From assembly GCA_915069725.1 (NCBI GenBank), contig CAJZFF010000051.1, positions 1-9,032 on the forward strand: a DNA stretch of 9,032 bases, given 5' to 3'. A program made the position numbers and the translations under genes. Position 1 is the first letter of the stretch. Each line of letters opens with the position of its first letter. This document shows, one piece after another, positions 5,787 through 9,032 of the stretch. The stretch comes from an uncultured Actinomyces sp. GTDB lineage: Bacteria > Actinomycetota > Actinomycetes > Actinomycetales > Actinomycetaceae. The notes beneath the pieces are model-generated. The model made no database searches. It was not told where the DNA came from and saw only the letters and a list, made by a program, of their open reading frames with translations.

Positions 5787-7160
5787 GTGGCCCAGACATG
5801 GTCGCAGGGCACTTCCCACCAGGACTCGGGGACTCCGTCGGACGCTGATCCCGAATCGAGCCGCGAACCGGGGACGACATGGCGGCGGCTGGAGATGGCG
5901 ATCGCCGTCGTCCTGCTGGTCTGCGTGGGTATGCGCCGCGAGCTGGCGGCAGCCCTGAGCGTCGGGGACTGTGTCGCACTCGCCTCGGTCCCCATCACTT
6001 GGACGGCTGTGCGCAAGGCGCGCCGCTTCTCACTGCTGCTCGTGCTGTCCATCCTGGCGTCGGGCACGGCCTACATCATGTCCCTGCTGGCCGAGAGCAG
6101 CTTCGTCGTCGAGGCCTGGGCCCGCCGGGTCACCACCTTGAGCCTGCTGGCGGTGCCCTGCGCGGTGGCCGTCTTCGTGTGGGGGGCCCGCAGGCTGGGC
6201 GCGAGGCGCGCGGCCCTGGCCGTCGGCTTCGGCATGTTCCTGGACGCGCTGCCCCTGCTGCAGACCAGCTCCAACCCGTGGAAGTTCGGGATCGGTGCGG
6301 CGGTGACGATCATGGTCCTCAGCCTCGTGGCCGACCAGCGCCGGCTGGTGCAGATCGTGGCCCTGCTGGTGCTCAGCGGCGTCTTCCTCGTCTCCGACTC
6401 GCGCTCCACCCTGGCCTTCCTGGCCATCATCCTGGGCACGGTCATCTGGCAGGCGCTGGCGTCCTGGGCCCGATGGCACGTGCCCACTCCCCGGCGCCTG
6501 GCGATCTCCCAGATCCTCGTTCTGGCGGTTGTGGGGATCGTGGCGATGGTCGGGGTGGTCATGGCCTCGGAGTCCGGGACCCTGGGCGAGGACGCCCAGA
6601 ACCGGACCATCGCCCAGTCCTCCAGCTCGGCGGGCCTGCTCCTGTCCGCCCGCCCCGAGCTGGGGGCCTCCTGGGCGCTGTTCCAGAACCGGCCCTGGGG
6701 GTACGGCGCCGGCGTCAAGCCCCGTTTCGAGGACCTGTGGGTGGCCAAGCAGGGCATGGCCGCCCTGGGCTACGACCCGGAGAACGGTTACGTCGAGAAC
6801 TTCATGTTCGGCGGCCGCATCGAGCTGCACTCGGGTCTCATGGACATGTGGGCAGCGGCCTCGATCCCGGGCGGCCTGCTGCTGCTGCTCATCGCGGGAA
6901 TGGCGCTGGCGGCGATGATGCGCGACCTGGGACGTCTCAAGGCCACGCCCTGGCTGTTCTTCGCGGCCCTGACCGTGGTGCAGAACGTCTTCGTGGGGCC
7001 CTGGACGGTGCTGCCCGCCTACCTTCCGATCGTGCTGGGGGCCGCTGTTCTGCAGCCTCCCCTGCGCGAGGCCGCCCAGCTGGGAATCGACGACGACCCG
7101 GCCGCCCCACCGCAGGACGAGCTCTCCAGCCCCGCTACAGCGCCCGCCCAGCAGGAGTGA
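5787..7160 (+). CDS. Polytopic O-antigen ligase / Wzy polymerase-like protein
   Basis: 457 aa with a hydrophilic N-terminal tail of about 35 residues, then about ten or more hydrophobic segments. The large loop typical of the WaaL/Wzy family lies at about 275-355. It contains SARPELGASWALFQNRPWGYGAG (about 287-309), resembling the family's 'N-P-x-G-x-G' element, and HSGLMDMWAAASIPGGLL starting at His348, matching the conserved His-containing motif before the last membrane helices. Such proteins polymerise lipid-linked repeat units or ligate glycan to an acceptor on the outer face of the membrane. GTG 5787 lies 6 nt after the wzz-like stop, so translational coupling is likely and explains the weak ribosome site. 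An Ala/Pro/Asp-rich tail ends the protein. Its last codons overlap the minus-strand remnant described at 7135-7257. Polymerase versus ligase cannot be decided from the sequence. Confidence 0.82.
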   Translation: MAQTWSQGTSHQDSGTPSDADPESSREPGTTWRRLEMAIAVVLLVCVGMRRELAAALSVGDCVALASVPITWTAVRKARRFSLLLVLSILASGTAYIMSLLAESSFVVEAWARRVTTLSLLAVPCAVAVFVWGARRLGARRAALAVGFGMFLDALPLLQTSSNPWKFGIGAAVTIMVLSLVADQRRLVQIVALLVLSGVFLVSDSRSTLAFLAIILGTVIWQALASWARWHVPTPRRLAISQILVLAVVGIVAMVGVVMASESGTLGEDAQNRTIAQSSSSAGLLLSARPELGASWALFQNRPWGYGAGVKPRFEDLWVAKQGMAALGYDPENGYVENFMFGGRIELHSGLMDMWAAASIPGGLLLLLIAGMALAAMMRDLGRLKATPWLFFAALTVVQNVFVGPWTVLPAYLPIVLGAAVLQPPLREAAQLGIDDDPAAPPQDELSSPATAPAQQE

Positions 7161-7257
7161 TCTCGACCGCGAGCCCTCCGTGGTCGTACTCGCGGTGGAC
7201 GTAGCCACGGTGGTACACGTGTATGCCACGCACAGCAAACAGCGAGGTAGTCGCCAC
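7135..7257 (-). pseudogene. Remnant of the 3' end of a minus-strand gene
   Basis: Minus-strand frame of 40 codons from a GTG at 7257 to TAG at 7137-7135, overlapping the last 26 bp of the wzy-like gene. Its middle reads RGI-(7 residues)-VHREYDH. The minus frame at the right end of the window reads RGI-(8 residues)-VHREYDH and then stops. RGI is encoded CGT GGC ATA here and CGC GGC ATC there, differing only at synonymous third positions, and the spacing differs by exactly one codon. That supports a shared protein-coding origin on the minus strand. Beyond VHREYDH this copy continues with GGLAVEITPAGRAL. I read it as the displaced tail of a gene whose body is elsewhere. The product is not recognised. 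The GTG may not be a real start. Confidence 0.35.
7173..7201. repeat. Left copy of a 29-bp direct repeat flanking the MFS islet
   Basis: 29 bp identical at 28 positions to 8964-8992; the only difference is C7179 against A8970. Core: GTGGTCGTACTCGCGGTGGA. It starts 13 bp after the wzy-like stop codon. Similarity decays outward on both sides rather than ending sharply, which suggests homologous gene ends rather than a simple target-site duplication. Confidence 0.9.
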
Positions 7258-7296
7258 CCCTTCACGGGAGATTCACTAGCTCGCCTATCGACGCCC

Positions 7297-7308
7297 GGGA
7301 TTGATCCC
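7297..7308. promoter_or_regulatory. Palindrome overlapping the candidate -35 of the MFS leader
   Basis: GGGAT-TG-ATCCC is a 12-nt near-palindrome with 5-bp arms. It overlaps the TTGATC (7301-7306) proposed as the -35 box, so a repressor bound here would block the promoter. The symmetry is seen in the sequence; the operator role is inference. Confidence 0.25.
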
Positions 7309-7329
7309 ACATCCGCACAGATTTATTGT
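7301..7329 (+). promoter_or_regulatory. Candidate sigma-70-type promoter of the leader peptide-MFS unit
   Basis: TTGATC (7301-7306) and TATTGT (7324-7329) are separated by exactly 17 bp, and each matches 4 of 6 consensus bases. Transcription would start near 7336. That is uncomfortably close to the Shine-Dalgarno of the leader ORF (7333-7340), so the true start may be slightly upstream. Confidence 0.35.
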
Positions 7330-7350
7330 TCCAAGGAGGACACCTCAAGG

Positions 7351-7389
7351 ATGCCGATGCGTCGGTCCGGAACATGCCGGACCTACTAA
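7351..7389 (+). CDS. Putative 12-aa leader peptide upstream of the MFS exporter
   Basis: ATG 7351 to TAA 7389 encodes MPMRRSGTCRTY. It is preceded by AAGGAGGA (7333-7340), 10 nt before the ATG, one of the strongest ribosome sites in the window. It ends 63 nt before the MFS start. The second half of the ORF is a perfect hairpin (7364-7383), so a translating or stalled ribosome would change the folding of the leader RNA. Small ORFs of this kind control resistance and efflux genes by attenuation in many Gram-positive bacteria. The peptide resembles no arrest sequence that I recognise, and the frame is also open upstream from 7153, so it may be fortuitous. Confidence 0.4.
   Translation: MPMRRSGTCRTY
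7364..7383 (+). promoter_or_regulatory. Stem-loop within the leader ORF (possible attenuator)
   Basis: GGTCCGG (7364-7370) and CCGGACC (7377-7383) form a perfect 7-bp GC-rich stem with the 6-nt loop AACATG. TACTAAATTCTAT follows, so it is not a classic T-tract terminator. The left arm and loop (7366-7375) can instead pair imperfectly with ATGTTTGGA (7425-7433) just before the MFS ribosome site. That gives two mutually exclusive folds. Confidence 0.4.
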
Positions 7390-7438
7390 ATTCTATCGCT
7401 GCATGGATGGACGATCAGTACCGGATGTTTGGATACAC

Positions 7439-7445
7439 AAGGAAG
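7439..7445 (+). promoter_or_regulatory. Ribosome binding site deciding the MFS start
   Basis: AAGGAAG ends 7 nt before ATG 7453. The only upstream in-frame alternative, TTG 7429, lies before this site and has no ribosome site of its own, so ATG 7453 is preferred. Confidence 0.75.
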
Positions 7446-7452
7446 TAGTCTC

Positions 7453-8769
7453 ATGAGCGCGCGGACCTTAGTACGTGGGCCGATTGGGCGGCTCGCCGCA
7501 GTGTCTCTGGGGTCGAACATCGTTGATGGGATCCGGGTCGCTGCCTTCGCGGTGCTGACCACCGCATATGCCGACTCAGCTCTGGAGGTCGCACTAGTTG
7601 CCACCGTAGCAACGTTACCTAAGGCGTTCCTCTCCATACCGATCGGCGTCATGCTCGATCGATGGAGCAAGTTGCGCACCCTGTACCTGGTCAACCTGGC
7701 CCGCGCACTCATTCTAGCGGGGCTCGCTGTGGCGCTCTACCTTGGTGCCAGGTCGATCCTGCTACTCTGTGCGTTCGCCTTTTTATTCGGCACATTAGAA
7801 GAATTCTATGACGCAGCGTCAGTACTGGTTGTCCCGGATTTAACAGAACCTAATGAATACCTGAAATCAAATGCCACCATTCGGTGGGTGCAAGAGCTTG
7901 GCAACGGAGCTATCGGGCCGTTTGTTGGCGCCACCTTGGTAGGATGGTCCACGACAACGCCATTTACTTTGAGTGCGGGAATATTGCTCATCATTGCGCT
8001 CGCACTACACTCTCTTCAGCGCTCGCACTTACTGATGCCTGGCCAGTCGTCAGTCGAGGGACAACACGACGAGAGCAGGCAGGAGAACGCGCGGGAAGAG
8101 TGCGCAGCGAAAGTTAACAACCAACCGAAGGCCGCAACTATTGAGACTCGCACGCGCACCTTCATGAAGGAATTGCGGGACGGCCTTGTTGTGACTTGGC
8201 GAAATCCTTTCGCGCGCAACATCGTGGCGGTATTCGGGATCTGGAACCTCTTCGGTTGGATGCCGGAGTCTATTCTCGTCGTTTACGTCATGGAGGCGCT
8301 GGAAGGTGGCGGCGACACCTACGGCCTTCTGCTAGCCATCACGTCCGTCGGCGCATTGCTCGGTGGACTTGCACTGCTAGTAACCCCCGACACAGTGAGC
8401 GTTCGTTGGGTGACCGTCCTGGCTCTTGGAGTCTACGCACTGACTCTTGCTGTTCCGGGAATCTGGCCCAGTTTCTGGGTCGCTGCGGTGGCCTTCTTCG
8501 TTCAAGGCATCCCCCTGGTGCTGTTGAGCGGCGCGCTGGCGGCTCAGATACAGTTGACGATCGATCGACGCTTCCTCGGCAGGGTCTATGCGGTAATCGG
8601 TACGGTTGTCAGCCTCGGCATGACGGCGGGCCTGGCCCTGGGAGGCGTGGTCGCCGATCTTACTTCAACGCCTTTCGTTTTTGTGCTCGGCGGAGTTGGT
8701 ATTGGCTTTGCGGCGTTGATATCTGCCTTGACCTTTTCCTCAACCACAGCAAGCATCAAAGACGATTAA
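7453..8769 (+). CDS. MFS transporter, MFS_3 / drug-efflux type
   Basis: 438 aa with about twelve hydrophobic segments in two halves, joined by a hydrophilic loop (about residues 195-235). The first half has the major-facilitator motif A after the second membrane segment, IPIGVMLDRWSKLRTLYL. It also has VVPDLTEPNEYLKSNA, typical of the MefA/EntS-like exporter branch, where a 'PDLV...L..ANA' element is conserved. The second half carries the related RRFLGRVYAV. Such proteins are proton-driven exporters of macrolides, siderophores or other small molecules; the substrate is unknown. The gene is compositionally foreign. At least six TTA leucine codons occur (the first at codon 6; two within 7783-7797), and A/T-ending codons are frequent, especially in its first half. 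I noticed none of these TTA codons in the neighbouring genes. It stands alone between the two 29-bp repeats and probably arrived by horizontal transfer. Confidence 0.92.
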   Translation: MSARTLVRGPIGRLAAVSLGSNIVDGIRVAAFAVLTTAYADSALEVALVATVATLPKAFLSIPIGVMLDRWSKLRTLYLVNLARALILAGLAVALYLGARSILLLCAFAFLFGTLEEFYDAASVLVVPDLTEPNEYLKSNATIRWVQELGNGAIGPFVGATLVGWSTTTPFTLSAGILLIIALALHSLQRSHLLMPGQSSVEGQHDESRQENAREECAAKVNNQPKAATIETRTRTFMKELRDGLVVTWRNPFARNIVAVFGIWNLFGWMPESILVVYVMEALEGGGDTYGLLLAITSVGALLGGLALLVTPDTVSVRWVTVLALGVYALTLAVPGIWPSFWVAAVAFFVQGIPLVLLSGALAAQIQLTIDRRFLGRVYAVIGTVVSLGMTAGLALGGVVADLTSTPFVFVLGGVGIGFAALISALTFSSTTASIKDD

Positions 8770-8963
8770 GTCCGATGTCCGGCTTGTTGACCCGACTGGA
8801 GCCATATACCGCCTGACGCTCACCGTGCACATCCCGGCCGAGGTCGCCCAAGAGTTGGTGCTCGAAGGATGGCGGGAGCGGATCGTCCGGGAAACGGCGG
8901 TCGAGCCTTTGGTGCTGCCCGATGTGGGCCCTTCAGCCAGCACCGCGCTGAGTTCGGGCCCGG

Positions 8964-8992
8964 GCCCTCAGTGGTCGTACTCGCGGTGGACG
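8964..8992. repeat. Right copy of the 29-bp direct repeat flanking the MFS islet
   Basis: 28 of 29 bases match 7173-7201 in the same orientation, 1791 bp away. The segment between the copies holds the leader ORF, the MFS gene and the startless frame. Confidence 0.9.
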
Positions 8993-9032
8993 CCGCCTCC
9001 GACACTGGCCGCCAGGATGCCGCGGCCACGGG
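8968..9032 (-). CDS. 3' end of an unidentified minus-strand gene running off the right edge
   Basis: The minus frame enters from the window edge and reads RGRGILAASVGGGVHREYDH before TGA at 8970-8968, with G/C-rich third positions. RGI and VHREYDH recur in the same frame at 7135-7257 with synonymous third-position changes, which is the main support for real coding. Only 20 residues are visible, so no function can be assigned. Compared with the left copy, the stop falls exactly where the other copy reads GGA (Gly), so this gene may have acquired a new, shorter terminus. Confidence 0.4.
   Translation of the reverse strand, partial: RGRGILAASVGGGVHREYDH

Larger units (their letters stand above)
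8732..9032 (+). other. Startless open reading frame, possibly a gene fragment
   Basis: A plus-strand frame is open from just after a TGA at 8729-8731 to the window edge, overlapping the MFS 3' end. Between about 8765 and 8960 it has coding-like statistics: G/A-rich first positions, mixed second positions, G/C-rich third positions. It gives a balanced sequence including RLTLTVHIPAEVAQELV and EGWRERIVRETAVEPLVLPD. No ATG occurs in frame; the first plausible start is GTG 8825 with no good ribosome site. It runs into the right-hand repeat, where the minus strand appears to encode a gene end. I do not recognise a family. It may be a 5'-truncated remnant left by the insertion of the MFS gene, or a gene continuing beyond the window. 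Confidence 0.3.

Noticed and set aside
5879..7204. 441-aa frame overlapping the wzy-like gene
   Set aside because: Gly/Arg/Pro-rich shadow. The other frame has the membrane segments and family motifs.
7180..7389. 69-aa ORF from the GTG in the left repeat through the leader ORF
   Set aside because: No ribosome site at 7180, and the composition changes midway. The only well-served start in this frame is ATG 7351.
1..9032. CRISPR array, insertion sequence, integrase or toxin-antitoxin genes
   Set aside because: Looked for on both strands. No regularly spaced repeats, transposase or recombinase motifs, or typical toxin pairs are visible. The only long direct repeat has two copies.

Overview
The window is GC-rich with strong G/C preference at third codon positions, and it looks like the chromosome of a high-GC Gram-positive actinobacterium. 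The glmU-prs gene order is typical of Actinobacteria. My best guess is the Actinomyces/Schaalia group, but that is inference and no rRNA is present to settle it.

Left part (1-2650, minus strand): a housekeeping block read leftwards. It holds tRNA-Gln(UUG), then a shortened glmU (UDP-GlcNAc pyrophosphorylase with almost no acetyltransferase domain), then prs (PRPP synthetase). It closes with an 11-bp stem-loop that is a good terminator candidate. Both enzymes supply precursors: UDP-GlcNAc for wall and surface glycans, PRPP for nucleotides.

Middle (2651-7160, plus strand): after a divergent intergenic region carrying a perfect 8+8 palindrome come a membrane acyltransferase of the OafA type and a TetR/AcrR regulator 4 nt behind it. 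A 242-bp gap follows, then a Wzz-like chain-length/co-polymerase protein and a polytopic O-antigen-ligase/Wzy-like protein 6 nt behind it. Together these look like part of a surface-polysaccharide locus: acyl decoration, chain-length control and polymerisation or ligation. No glycosyltransferase, flippase or tyrosine kinase lies inside the window.

Right part (7161-9032): a compositionally different islet. It contains a 12-codon leader ORF with a strong Shine-Dalgarno and an internal 7-bp hairpin, followed by an MFS exporter gene with at least six TTA leucine codons. The islet lies between two copies of a 29-bp near-perfect direct repeat (28/29 identical). On the minus strand both copies can be read as part of the same protein C-terminus (...VHREYDH). 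The right copy would be the end of a gene entering from beyond the window. The left copy would be a displaced remnant touching the end of the wzy-like gene. This looks like cargo inserted at, or recombined into, the 3' end of a gene in a polysaccharide locus. No integrase or transposase is visible. An open, startless plus-strand frame lies between the MFS gene and the right repeat.
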